From NCBI GenBank assembly GCA_937929805.1, contig CALFUT010000039.1:1-59863 (forward strand): 59,863 nt of DNA, written 5' to 3'. Below, in pieces: positions 17,991-27,073 of this stretch. A program made the position numbers and the translations under genes. The stretch is from an uncultured Pirellulaceae bacterium. GTDB taxonomy: Bacteria; Planctomycetota; Planctomycetia; Pirellulales; Pirellulaceae. Numbering within the stretch: the first letter of the stretch is position 1; every line of letters starts with the position of its first letter. A model generated the notes under the pieces. It was not told the origin of the DNA, made no database searches, and was given only the letters and a program-made list of their open reading frames with translations.

Positions 17991-19055
17991 ATGAAGCACT
18001 TCGCACCTATCTTTCGCTGGTTCGCAATCTTGACGATCGCCGTCGGTTGCTCCACGTACTTTGCCTCAAAAGACTTGGTGGCTCAAACCGCTGGACAAGC
18101 GGAAACGGCCGACAGCGGTGACGGCACAGCAAGCCCCGATAAAACCGAATCGGCAGACTCCACCGAAGTCGTGGGCGTCACGTTTTCTGATCCCATCACC
18201 ACAAACTATAAAGTAGGGTTTCAAGTTCTCGCAATAAAAAACCCTGTGGTTAAAGCGCTCGTAACATTGCCTATTCCAAACGAATGGCCAGAACAGACTG
18301 TCTCGGTCGTTAACGAAACGATTCCTCCCGACATGGGAAGCATTTACGATCGCGAACTCAATAGTGGTGTTAAGCAACTGGTTGTGAAAATCCCAAGATT
18401 GCAGCCAAAAACCGTCGTCGAAATGTCCATGACTTACCAAATTAGAACCTGCCAGGTCAATCCGCCCCCTGATACAAAAATCTTTCAGCGACCTAAAACA
18501 AGCCATCGCGAAGGCAAACCGTACACGCAATCGAGCCCCGAAATCACCTTCCGTGATTCGAAGCTAAAAAAACAGGTCAAGGAATTGGTCACCGAGAAAG
18601 CGACGCCATGGGAAGAGGTCGAAGCAATCTACGACTGGGTTCGCGACGAGATCGACATTCGATCCGGCGAGTCTCGTGACACTTCGAAAGTTTTTAAAGA
18701 TCGATACGGCTGTGCCGAGGATGTGGTTGGCCTTTTTGTTGCCATGTGCCGCGCGAACAAAATCCCGGCTCGCATGGTCTGGGTGACGGGAAAACAATAC
18801 GCCGAATTTATGCTGATCGACAGAAACAAAAAAGCTCATTGGTTTCCGGCTGTATTGGTCGGCCCGCGGGAATTCGGACAGTTGTCTGAACCTCTTCCGA
18901 TTCTGCAGAAAGGTGATTCGATCCGGGTCCCCGAAAAAAAACAGCGACAGAAACGTGTTGCTGAGTTGTTCGAATGCCAAGCCGATCCTCGATCTAAAAC
19001 AAAAACCCCCGACCCTCGGTACAAGTTCGTTCGTCAACTGCAACCGGTTAATTGA
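17991..19055 (+). CDS. Secreted transglutaminase-like protein, presumed catalytic His replaced
   Basis: The 354-residue protein has an N-terminal export signal (FAILTIAVGCSTYF, possibly a poor lipobox at Cys20), a beta-rich region and a transglutaminase-like core at about 205-300: YDWVRDEI, DRYGCAEDVVGLFVAMC with Cys241, then VTGKQYAEFMLID and HWFPAVLVG. In the next gene the matching segment reads GHTYPEF, so Lys268 here replaces the presumed catalytic His. The Cys is kept. It may be an inactive relative that binds peptide or wall material. The next gene starts 10 bp after its stop, so the two are probably cotranscribed. Confidence 0.8.
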   Translation: MKHFAPIFRWFAILTIAVGCSTYFASKDLVAQTAGQAETADSGDGTASPDKTESADSTEVVGVTFSDPITTNYKVGFQVLAIKNPVVKALVTLPIPNEWPEQTVSVVNETIPPDMGSIYDRELNSGVKQLVVKIPRLQPKTVVEMSMTYQIRTCQVNPPPDTKIFQRPKTSHREGKPYTQSSPEITFRDSKLKKQVKELVTEKATPWEEVEAIYDWVRDEIDIRSGESRDTSKVFKDRYGCAEDVVGLFVAMCRANKIPARMVWVTGKQYAEFMLIDRNKKAHWFPAVLVGPREFGQLSEPLPILQKGDSIRVPEKKQRQKRVAELFECQADPRSKTKTPDPRYKFVRQLQPVN

Positions 19056-19065
19056 AGGAAGAAGC

Positions 19066-20343
19066 GTGCGAGCTAACGGACTGAAAACTCGAAGTCGACT
19101 GCGTGTTGCAGTAATCGTCGCGGCACTGCCAATGGCATTCGTCCAACACGCCGCGACTGCTCAAGCCGGTGGATACAAGCTCGACGCGCAAGCGAGTGGG
19201 TTTTTTCCTCGCATCCCGATCCACTCGCTTGCGCGCCGGGCTTGTAGTAACGCAACCGAAAGAATCGTACTCGAGGGACCGCGTAGTCGTCCCTTGCTAA
19301 CGCATTGGGTTATGATCATGGGCACCGGCGATGAGAACAAACTTCAAGCCGACGATGCAGATCAGCCAACCGACTCGCCGATCTCGCCCACCGCCAACTC
19401 GTTCGGCCCTGCCGTTCGCACGGTCTGGGAATTCGGATTGGAAATCGTGGCCGCCGACAAAGCCAGTGGAATCACCGCGACGGTTCCCGTTCCAATGGAC
19501 TGGCCCGAGCAAACCGTCAGGCTGCTGGATGAACATCGGTCCGACGGCGTCGGAAAATTCAAACACCGCGACATCACCAAAGAGGCTAAGCAGGCCCAGT
19601 TCAACGTCAATCGAATGTCATCCGAGCAAAACGCGGTGGCCTTCCAACGGTTTGAAGTGCTGCGTCGTCCGATCATCAAACCGAAACAGCCAGATCTGTT
19701 GAAGATCGCAGATCCAGTGCCGGGAAAAGTGAAGCGTTTCCTCAAGCCCAGTCCGTACATCGAAAGCCGGCATCAGCGCATCCGCGACATTGCCAGCGAA
19801 CTGAAAGAAGCTCATGGCGAAGGCCCGGCATGGGATTGGGTCGAAGCGATCTATCGCTACGTTCGTGAAACGGTCGAGTATAAATTCGACACTCAAATCC
19901 ACAGCTGTCTGGAAGCGATCGAGTCCGGCCATGGCGACTGCGAAGAGCTATCCTCGTTGTTTATCGCCATCTGTCGAGCCAGCGATATCCCGGCTCGAGC
20001 CGTCTGGGTCCCCGGTCATACTTACCCAGAGTTTTATCTGGTCGACTCGGAAGGCACGGGACACTGGTTCCCTTGTCAGGCTGCGGGTATTTACGAGTTT
20101 GGCGAAATGAACGAAACTCGGCCGGTCCTTCAGAAGGGAGATCGCTTTCGCTTGCCCGGCCAGCGAGAGCCGATTCGCTACGTGCGGCCGACTTTGTTGG
20201 CGAAGAAACCGGGCGGTGGAATCAGCCTGAAATGGATCGCTCGCGAAACAACGGGGGCCGTTTTGAATGAGAACGCCGCGAATCCGAACAGCGACTTTGG
20301 TGAAAACGCCACTGAGCACAAACAAGTAACGCCTACTCCTTAG
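19066..20343 (+). CDS. Secreted transglutaminase-like protein with a repeat-derived segment
   Basis: A GTG at 19066 preceded by GGAAGAAGC gives 425 residues with a clean signal peptide (RVAVIVAALPMAF, cleavage after ATAQA near 34). Upstream ATGs lie inside the preceding gene and would bury this signal. Residues ~37-61 are translated from a dispersed palindrome (19174-19246) and look unrelated to the rest. The core at about 255-345 has WVEAIYRYVRETV, GHGDCEELSSLFIAIC with Cys292 and GHTYPEFYLVD with His318, consistent with an active Cys/His site. It probably acts outside the cytoplasmic membrane on proteins or peptides. It is the paralogue of the upstream gene. Confidence 0.82.
   Translation: MRANGLKTRSRLRVAVIVAALPMAFVQHAATAQAGGYKLDAQASGFFPRIPIHSLARRACSNATERIVLEGPRSRPLLTHWVMIMGTGDENKLQADDADQPTDSPISPTANSFGPAVRTVWEFGLEIVAADKASGITATVPVPMDWPEQTVRLLDEHRSDGVGKFKHRDITKEAKQAQFNVNRMSSEQNAVAFQRFEVLRRPIIKPKQPDLLKIADPVPGKVKRFLKPSPYIESRHQRIRDIASELKEAHGEGPAWDWVEAIYRYVRETVEYKFDTQIHSCLEAIESGHGDCEELSSLFIAICRASDIPARAVWVPGHTYPEFYLVDSEGTGHWFPCQAAGIYEFGEMNETRPVLQKGDRFRLPGQREPIRYVRPTLLAKKPGGGISLKWIARETTGAVLNENAANPNSDFGENATEHKQVTPTP
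19174..19246. repeat. Dispersed palindromic repeat inside a coding sequence
   Basis: Arms 19174-19199 and 19221-19246 pair in 24 of 26 positions (TACAAGCTCGACGCGCAAGC with its complement) around a 21-nt T-rich loop. A diverged copy lies between genes at 7662-7736. Here the element keeps the frame and adds about 25 residues directly after the signal peptide of the second transglutaminase-like protein. Confidence 0.85.
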
Positions 20344-20450
20344 ACGCTGCCCCAAAGCATCCTGTCCGTTGGGTACTTCTGCCCAATCGATTTTGCCGCG
20401 ACAATTCCATCATCCCGTTCACTAACGACACGACCACAACCGACCCAACC

Positions 20451-21266
20451 ATGAGTGACTCGTCCGCCAAATCGAAAAAGAAATCTCGCAACAAGCGAAT
20501 GACTGTTCCTGCGATTCAGAAAATGAAATCGAAGGGATCGCGGATCACGATGTTGACCGCCTACGACTACACCATGGCTCGGCTGCTGGACCAATCCGGC
20601 GTGGAAATGTTGCTGGTTGGCGACAGCATGGCCATGGTCGTGCAGGGTCACGAAAACACGTTGCCGGTAACGCTCGACGAAATGATTTATCATGCAGAGA
20701 TGGTCGGACGAGGATCCGAGAACGCATTGGTCGTGGTCGATTTGCCATTCCCCATCAATCATCAAGGCGTTCACCAAACCGTCGTCGCTGCCGGACGCAT
20801 CCTCAAGGAAACTCGCTGCCAAGCCGTCAAACTGGAAGGCGGGGCCGATCAAGCCGACGTCATCAACGCCTTGGTCACCGCCGGCATCCCGGTCATGGCT
20901 CATGTGGGCCTGCGTCCACAAACGGTTCATGCGATGGGCGGCTACCGCATCCAACGCGACCGCGATCAATTGATCGCCGATGCCACCGCCGCCGAACAAG
21001 CCGGTGCGTTCAGCATTGTGTTGGAGTGTGTGCCGCCCGAGTTAGCCAAAGAGATCACGGAACTGCTCCGCATTCCAACCGTCGGCATTGGAGCCGGTCC
21101 TCATTGTGATGGCCAAGTGCTAGTCAGCCACGACATGCTGGGGCTCAACTGCGGCGGCTACGTCCCTAGCTTTGTCAAAGCCTACGCCGACCTCAAGTCT
21201 GTGATCCAGCAAGCGACTCAGGAGTATTGTGACGAGGTGAAAGAGGGCAAGTTTCCTGAGGAGTAG
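20451..21266 (+). CDS. panB: 3-methyl-2-oxobutanoate hydroxymethyltransferase
   Basis: PanB transfers a hydroxymethyl group from methylene-tetrahydrofolate to 2-oxoisovalerate, the first step of pantothenate synthesis. The 271-residue protein shows ITMLTAYDYTMARLLD, the metal-binding VGDSMAMVVQGHENTLPVT segment, AVKLEGG and VMAHVGLRPQ, and ends with the usual IGIGAGP-like stretch (VGIGAGPHCDGQVLV). A basic Lys-rich N-terminal extension of about 15 residues precedes the conserved start. panC and panD are not in the window; the later step coaX is about 24 kb away. Confidence 0.95.
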   Translation: MSDSSAKSKKKSRNKRMTVPAIQKMKSKGSRITMLTAYDYTMARLLDQSGVEMLLVGDSMAMVVQGHENTLPVTLDEMIYHAEMVGRGSENALVVVDLPFPINHQGVHQTVVAAGRILKETRCQAVKLEGGADQADVINALVTAGIPVMAHVGLRPQTVHAMGGYRIQRDRDQLIADATAAEQAGAFSIVLECVPPELAKEITELLRIPTVGIGAGPHCDGQVLVSHDMLGLNCGGYVPSFVKAYADLKSVIQQATQEYCDEVKEGKFPEE

Positions 21267-21379
21267 TTGCTTCTTTTGTTGAAAATGGACGAGGTAAACT
21301 ACCATCGGGAAAAGATTGATTTTTTCCTGATCAATGAATGGTTGCGTGGCAGCAGCATGGGCTAGCAGTAAGCAACTCT

Positions 21380-22693
21380 TTAGATCCAAAATTGTTTCGC
21401 GTTCGCCCCATCCGAAGGCTGCTGAAGTTCGTTTCCTGAAACGCTAAGCGTATCGAGAGACCTACTCCACAATTTCTCTGGCAAACTAGTCAACTTGTTT
21501 CTCGGAACAAACAGTTCACGCAAGCTAGGCAGGTCGGCCAATTCGGCTGGCAACTCCGTTAGGCCACAACCGGACATCTTCAGTGTTTGAAGGTTTGTCA
21601 ATCGTCTGATTTCTGTTGGTAAACTAGTTAACTGCGGATTTGTTGAGATGTCCAAAAGTTTGAGCTTGGTTAGCGACAGTAAACATCGAGGAAAAGTGGA
21701 TAGCTCACATTCTTTAATCAGCAGAGACTCTAAGCCTGATAGCTCGCCCAACCAATCAGGTATTGCGCCGAAAGCATGGCCCCAGATAGACAATATCGAC
21801 AGAGATGGAAGATCTTTTATGACGTTAGGGAATTCGCGAAAGTCGTTTTTCTGGACCCTGAAAGTTTTTAGTTGACGCAAGTTGCTGAGCCAATTGGGCA
21901 AATGAGTAAGCCCCATGGAGCCAATGCTCAACCCAGTCAACTGTGTAAGATCGCATAAGATGTCTGGTAGGTGATCGGTCTTACCGCTGAGTGACAGATC
22001 AAAAGAACACGGAATTGCCTTGAGACACTCGAGCGCATCACTCAAGAGTTGGGCGTCGTCATCAAAACCAGACAGGCTGACACGGCTAATTGCGGAGCAT
22101 TCAGACCATACCGATGCATTTTCCAACACGTGTGACGCATTGGTAATCACTGACGTCTCTGATCGATCTAACGGAGGCTTAACTGAGCCCCCGGGTTGAT
22201 AGTACAAGATGCTAGACCAACAACCTTTTCCCCATTCTTCCTGCGAAGCCAATATTTCGGATCGAGTGGCAATCGAGCGCAAGTCCAGTGAATTGATTTG
22301 TTCAAGCAGCAAATTCATTTGCATCTGAAGTGGTCGGTCATCGATGTCGAGAATTTCATGAGGCTCCAACAGTAGGCAATCGTAATCTTTGAGGTGAGGT
22401 TTCGTTAAATACTCGATCGCCTCGTCAATCGCAGGCACACTTCGCTCAGTATTTTCAAGTGTTGCACGAAGCTCAACGAGCCTTGCTACACCTGCTACTA
22501 AATCACCCGCAATTGCGACTGGCTCATTCAACTCCCATACGACGGAAGGACACACTCGCGAATTCGCTGAAACCACGAGCTTACACACAGTGGGAATACT
22601 CCAAGTGAACTCTCCCAACGGCAGTATTCTTTGAGGGCGTTCATCTACGGTAGGCTGAGATGAAACGGCAAACAACATTGATCGGTTGGCCAT
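21380..22693 (-). CDS. Leucine-rich repeat protein
   Basis: The 437-residue protein has an N-terminal ~200-residue region without recognised features and a C-terminal array of about nine leucine-rich repeats of the bacterial LPxxL type (LTHLPNWLSNLRQL, FPNVIKDLPSL, LTSLPTEIRRLTNL, LTELPAELADLPSL), each about 23 residues. No signal peptide or membrane span is seen. LRR arrays bind proteins; the partner is unknown. The gene appears less G+C-rich than its neighbours, with more A/T-ending codons, which could mean recent acquisition. It lies downstream of moxR on the same strand (79 bp) but need not be coupled. Confidence 0.82.
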   Translation of the reverse strand: MANRSMLFAVSSQPTVDERPQRILPLGEFTWSIPTVCKLVVSANSRVCPSVVWELNEPVAIAGDLVAGVARLVELRATLENTERSVPAIDEAIEYLTKPHLKDYDCLLLEPHEILDIDDRPLQMQMNLLLEQINSLDLRSIATRSEILASQEEWGKGCWSSILYYQPGGSVKPPLDRSETSVITNASHVLENASVWSECSAISRVSLSGFDDDAQLLSDALECLKAIPCSFDLSLSGKTDHLPDILCDLTQLTGLSIGSMGLTHLPNWLSNLRQLKTFRVQKNDFREFPNVIKDLPSLSILSIWGHAFGAIPDWLGELSGLESLLIKECELSTFPRCLLSLTKLKLLDISTNPQLTSLPTEIRRLTNLQTLKMSGCGLTELPAELADLPSLRELFVPRNKLTSLPEKLWSRSLDTLSVSGNELQQPSDGANAKQFWI

Positions 22694-22771
22694 CGCTAGA
22701 TTAGACTCTATGGAAGCAATCGTTTGAATGTTGACTCTGTGGCCCGACGTGAAACGGAGATCTTTTCACAA

Positions 22772-23788
22772 CTACTCGAACTTGTCGATCTTTGGCTCGG
22801 GGATTTCTTCGAGCAAACGTTCGATCACTTTTTCGCTATTCAGGCCCTCGGCTTGAGCCTGAAAGTTGGTGCTGATGCGGTGACGAAGAACCGCTTTGGC
22901 AACCTTGCGGATGTCGTCCACCGCGACCGTGAACCGACCGTCCATCGCCGCCATTGCTTTTCCGCCCGAGATCAGAAACTGACCGGCACGTGGGCCCGCT
23001 CCCCAATCGACCAACTCCCGAACAAACTCTGGGGCCATCGGATCGGCCGGACGAGTGGCTCGGACCAACGTTGCCACGTACTTGATGATGTAATCGCTAA
23101 CGGCAACCGACGCGACCAATTTCTGTAGGTTGACAATCGCTTTGGCAGACAGCACTTTGCGAACTTCCTGTTTTTCGCCCTTGGAAGACGCAGCAAGGAT
23201 CTTTTCTTCTTCTTCCGCCGATGGGTAGCCAACTTTGATGTTGAACATAAACCGGTCCAGCTGCGCTTCGGGCAGTGGGTAGGTTCCTTCCTGCTCGATG
23301 GGGTTTTGAGTCGCGATCGTGAAAAACGGCGGCTCTAGCTGAAACGTCTGGCGGCCAACCGTGACTTCGCGTTCCTGCATCGCCTGCAGCAAGGCCGCTT
23401 GAGTCTTGGGCGGAGTCCGGTTGATCTCGTCAGCCAACAGAATATTGGTGAAGATCGGGCCCTCGACAAAACGAAACTGCCGCTTGCCATTTTCGTCTTC
23501 ATCCAGCACGTCCGTGCCAGTGATGTCGGACGGCATCAAGTCAGGCGTGAACTGAATTCGCTTGAAGTTCACATCCAATATCTTTGCGATGGTGCTGACC
23601 ATCAACGTCTTCGCCAAACCGGGAACGCCCTCCAGCAGGCAATGCCCACGCGTGAAAATGGCGGCAAAGACCTGCTCGATCACCTCGTGCTGCCCCACGA
23701 TCACTTTTCCGAGTTCCTGCTCCATCACCTTGCGGTGCTGGCTGAACTCCTGCAAAACGTCGCCAAGACTTCTTTGTTTTCCCGTCAC
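22772..23788 (-). CDS. MoxR family AAA+ ATPase
   Basis: The 338-residue protein is a typical MoxR ATPase: VGQHEVIEQ near the N-terminus, Walker A GVPGLAKT, the QFTPDLMPSDITG signature, Walker B ILLADEINR, the MQEREVTVG and ATQNPIEQEGTYPLPEAQL segments, and a C-terminal lid. MoxR proteins act as chaperones in assembly of enzymes or surface complexes, usually with DUF58 and VWA proteins. Here none of these partners is adjacent; instead the divergent neighbour is a DUF4159 protein, a pairing seen in planctomycetes. A second MoxR in this window (40358) belongs to a different cluster. Confidence 0.93.
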   Translation of the reverse strand: MTGKQRSLGDVLQEFSQHRKVMEQELGKVIVGQHEVIEQVFAAIFTRGHCLLEGVPGLAKTLMVSTIAKILDVNFKRIQFTPDLMPSDITGTDVLDEDENGKRQFRFVEGPIFTNILLADEINRTPPKTQAALLQAMQEREVTVGRQTFQLEPPFFTIATQNPIEQEGTYPLPEAQLDRFMFNIKVGYPSAEEEEKILAASSKGEKQEVRKVLSAKAIVNLQKLVASVAVSDYIIKYVATLVRATRPADPMAPEFVRELVDWGAGPRAGQFLISGGKAMAAMDGRFTVAVDDIRKVAKAVLRHRISTNFQAQAEGLNSEKVIERLLEEIPEPKIDKFE

Positions 23789-24005
23789 ATTTTCCTCAAA
23801 TCAACTTGGCTGGCGGTGTTCGCGATATCCGTTTCGACCGGACGAATCATTGGCCCCTGATACTTGAACCGATATTGTAAATTTGAACCTGCCATGGGAC
23901 AACGACACGTGCAAAATGTTGCTTCGTTTCGCGTATCAGCGTACGATTACCGGATCGTTGCTTCGTCACCAACATAGTGACGCTCGGTCCAATTTTGATC
24001 TTTCC

Positions 24006-26378
24006 ATGCAGTCTGTCCCTCACAACGGTGAACTTATCTCTTGCAGAGAGCAAAAATTGATCCCATCGCTTGGCTGGGCATTGATTCTATTCATGGCTTT
24101 ATTGCTGGCCCCCAAACCAGCGATTGCAATTCAACGAAACAAACCAAGCTCTCTAACTGCCGAAAATGTTCGTGAGTCGATTCAACGGGGCGTTCAGTTC
24201 TTGAAGACACAGGCCTCGCCCTCGGGCAGCTACGGAAGGTTTCAAACGCCCGAAGACATCACCGCGCTGTGCGTGTTGGCGTTGATGAATGCGGAAGTGC
24301 CGGCCGACGATCCTAAAGTGCGAAAATCACTGGAGCTGATCGAATCCGTCCCAGCGGAACAACTGACAACGTATTTCGTGTCTTTGCGAATCATGGCGTT
24401 TGCGACAGCGGACCCAAGCGGAAAACGCTACCTGCGACAGATCAGCAGTGACACGCGATGGTTGGTCGCTCAACAAATCACCAGAACCCGAGCGAGTGGT
24501 GGGTGGGGCTACGGCAGAGGCCGAGGTGGAGGCGACGCGTCCAACAGCCAGTTCGCGTTGCTGGCTCTTCACGAAGCCGCGAAGCTGGGAATTGAGGTCC
24601 CGCAAAAAACTTGGCAGTTAGCCGAGAAGTATTGGAAGTTTGTCAGCACCAAGGACGGCGGTTTTAACTACAACGGAAGCGGCGGCGCGTCGGGCAGTAT
24701 GACCTGCGCTGGCATTTCATCGTGGATTATTATTCAAGAAAATCTTGCGGCCAACGCAAACAACGTTAACGGCGATCGGGCCGACTGCTGTGGTGAAAAC
24801 CAACGACTGGACCGCGTCGAGCGTGCGATTGACTGGATGGCGTCGAAGTTTCGCGTTCGCGGCAACCCGGGCCAAGGCCACTCCGGCAGCCAACTGTATT
24901 ATCTGTACGGAATGGAACGAGCCGGGCGACTCGCTGGCCGCCGTTTCTTCGGAGCCCATGATTGGTATCGCGAGGGAGCCGAAGAACTTCTCCGGCAGCA
25001 AAACCAACAGTCTGGATATTGGAAAGGCGGTGGGCACTCGGAAAAAATTGAAGAGATTGCGACCGCTTTGGCACTGCTGTTTCTATCGAAAGGCAAGCGT
25101 CCGATCGCGATTGGCAAAGCCGCTTGGTCCGATGACGAACGATGGGACCAACATCCCAAAGGCGTTCACTATTTAACCCGGCGTTTGGAAAAAGAGTGGA
25201 ACGAGCGTCTGAACTGGCAAACCGTGCGGACAGCTTCTGCCTCGACCGATGACCTACTGGAAGCACCTGTTTTGTTTCTGTCGGGCCGCGACGCGTTGGA
25301 AATATCCGCGAAAGAAAAGACGGCGCTGAAAGAGTACTTGGAGAACGGCGGTTTTCTGTTCGCGGAAGCGTGTCAGGGTGAAGGCTGTGGTGACGCGGCA
25401 TTCGACCAAGCGTTCCGAACGCTGATGGCGGAGATCCTTCCCGATAGCCAACTGCAACCGCTACCGCCCGACCATCCGATCTGGGGCGCGTACTTCCCGT
25501 TGTTTCCGGATCCAGAGCGACCGCTACTCGGAATCCAATCGTGTTGCCGAACCAGCGTGATTTACTGCCCTGCCAATCTCAGTTGCTACTGGTCGCTGGA
25601 CCGTCCGGGCATCGCTCCCAATCCTCGCTTGAAAAAACGCATCGAGACCTGCATCCAGATTGGGGTCAACGTCGTGACCTACGCCACCGGCAAGGAGCTG
25701 CGAGAAAAGGGAGAGACGCCGAAACTTGCTGCGGGGACAGAAGACTTGCTCTCAGGCCGATCATTGGTGCTGCCGAAACTGGCTCACCGAGGCGGTTCCG
25801 ATGACGCGCCGAACGCATGGAGAAACATTTTGCAGGACGTCAGCAGTCTTGGTCTTCGAGTCGAAACCGAGAAAAAGCTGATCGTTCCTAGTTTAGAACA
25901 ACTGGCCGAACACCCGTTCGTTTTCCTACACGGGCGGTCAAGTTTTCAATTCACCGATGAAGAACGCGCGGCATTGAAGACGTGGCTTGAAGTTGGCGGA
26001 TTCATTTTCGCGGATTCCGTTTGCGCATCGCCTCAGTTTACCAATTCGTTTCGCAAAGAAATTCAACTGATCACTGGCCAGCAGCTGCGGCCAATTGGAC
26101 GCGACAATCCAATTTGGACCGATCGATTCGGCTACGCAATTGACCAAGTGACCTTTCGAACGCGCGACCCGAACTCAAAAGGAGGTTTTCGCACAGAGCG
26201 ACGACCACCGGAACTGGAATCAATTGAGATCGACGGTCAGCTACGAGTGATCTTCTCGCCGTGGGATTTGAGCTGCGCGATGGAGAACACGGCCTTCTCC
26301 CAGTGCGACGGTTACTCTCGGGAGGACGCGTCGCGGCTTGCCACCAACGTCATTCTTTACCGATTACTTAGCGATTGA
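24006..26378 (+). CDS. Secreted toroid protein with two DUF4159 domains
   Basis: With ATG at 24006 the protein has 790 residues and a signal peptide (LGWALILFMALLLAPKPA). A longer frame from TTG 23883 would hide that signal. Residues ~40-370 form an alpha/alpha toroid of the terpenoid-cyclase/prenyltransferase type (VQFLKTQASPSGSYG, NSQFALLALHEAAKLG, QQNQQSGYWKGGGHSEKI). Two DUF4159 domains follow, at about 395-560 (APVLFLSGRDAL, GGFLFAEACQGEGCG) and 600-790 (PFVFLHGRSSFQF, GGFIFADSVCASPQF). DUF4159 has a flavodoxin/GATase-like look but no proven activity. It is divergent from moxR, about 215 bp apart, and both may be controlled from the shared spacer. Confidence 0.85.
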   Translation: MQSVPHNGELISCREQKLIPSLGWALILFMALLLAPKPAIAIQRNKPSSLTAENVRESIQRGVQFLKTQASPSGSYGRFQTPEDITALCVLALMNAEVPADDPKVRKSLELIESVPAEQLTTYFVSLRIMAFATADPSGKRYLRQISSDTRWLVAQQITRTRASGGWGYGRGRGGGDASNSQFALLALHEAAKLGIEVPQKTWQLAEKYWKFVSTKDGGFNYNGSGGASGSMTCAGISSWIIIQENLAANANNVNGDRADCCGENQRLDRVERAIDWMASKFRVRGNPGQGHSGSQLYYLYGMERAGRLAGRRFFGAHDWYREGAEELLRQQNQQSGYWKGGGHSEKIEEIATALALLFLSKGKRPIAIGKAAWSDDERWDQHPKGVHYLTRRLEKEWNERLNWQTVRTASASTDDLLEAPVLFLSGRDALEISAKEKTALKEYLENGGFLFAEACQGEGCGDAAFDQAFRTLMAEILPDSQLQPLPPDHPIWGAYFPLFPDPERPLLGIQSCCRTSVIYCPANLSCYWSLDRPGIAPNPRLKKRIETCIQIGVNVVTYATGKELREKGETPKLAAGTEDLLSGRSLVLPKLAHRGGSDDAPNAWRNILQDVSSLGLRVETEKKLIVPSLEQLAEHPFVFLHGRSSFQFTDEERAALKTWLEVGGFIFADSVCASPQFTNSFRKEIQLITGQQLRPIGRDNPIWTDRFGYAIDQVTFRTRDPNSKGGFRTERRPPELESIEIDGQLRVIFSPWDLSCAMENTAFSQCDGYSREDASRLATNVILYRLLSD

Positions 26379-26421
26379 TCGATTGACGACAGCAGCTGGC
26401 ACTCATTCCGCTGGAGATCGC

Positions 26422-27069
26422 TCAGCCCAAACGTGCGGCCAACTCACTGGGACAAGTCGCTCCGTGCCGCTTTAAAAAATCAAAATAAGCGTCCACGGTG
26501 TTGATGTTGTTAAACGATTCAAGGCTTGGATCGACCTCCTTCAATTCGTCCAGCGGAATTGATCGAGCATTAACCGCCGCTTGCAACGCAGAGACACGCC
26601 GACTAACGCCCGATGCGTAAATGCTCTCAATTTTTTCACAGACTGACGTTCGATAAATCGCCGTCATTCCATAGATACGATCTCCGTCGATTGGAACGAC
26701 CGCATCGTGTTGGCCCATCAAGTCGAACAGCCGCCTGATCAACTGGGGACGCAGGTTGGGTGCGTCGCAACTGGTAACAAACGCGTGACTCACGCGACCC
26801 TCCAAACTGGCAAGTCCTGTGCGAATCCCTTCCAGTGGACCTAGATCGGGACGTTCATCGCAAAGCAGTTTCACGTTATCTGGAAGCGCTGTTGGCAAAC
26901 TTTCCCCGCACCCGACGACGACTACGACTGGGTAGGCGACTTCGCTGACGCGTTCGACTACGGATTCAAGAAATGTTTTGCCATCGAACCAGAGTTCATG
27001 TTTGGGAAATCCCATCCGTCTGCTGCGTCCACCGCACAGGATCACCGCACCTAGCTCATCGATGCTCAT
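26422..27069 (-). CDS. mobA: Molybdenum cofactor guanylyltransferase (MobA-like)
   Basis: MobA attaches GMP to molybdopterin to make the bis-MGD cofactor. The 215-residue protein has the nucleotidyltransferase loop LCGGRSRRMGFPK (11-23), DERPDLGPLEGI and the metal-binding CDAPNLRPQL segment, and NINTVDAY near the end. The loop has Cys where Ala is most usual. It lies 4 bp after the DUF1571 gene, so the two are probably cotranscribed. No molybdoenzyme gene is in the window, but a TorD-like chaperone is encoded at 54500-55069. Confidence 0.88.
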   Translation of the reverse strand: MSIDELGAVILCGGRSRRMGFPKHELWFDGKTFLESVVERVSEVAYPVVVVVGCGESLPTALPDNVKLLCDERPDLGPLEGIRTGLASLEGRVSHAFVTSCDAPNLRPQLIRRLFDLMGQHDAVVPIDGDRIYGMTAIYRTSVCEKIESIYASGVSRRVSALQAAVNARSIPLDELKEVDPSLESFNNINTVDAYFDFLKRHGATCPSELAARLG

Positions 27070-27073
27070 TTCA

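Noticed and set aside
18913-19065. N-terminal extension of the second transglutaminase gene
   Set aside because: It overlaps the end of the first gene and would bury a clear signal peptide that starts at GTG 19066 with a good ribosome site.
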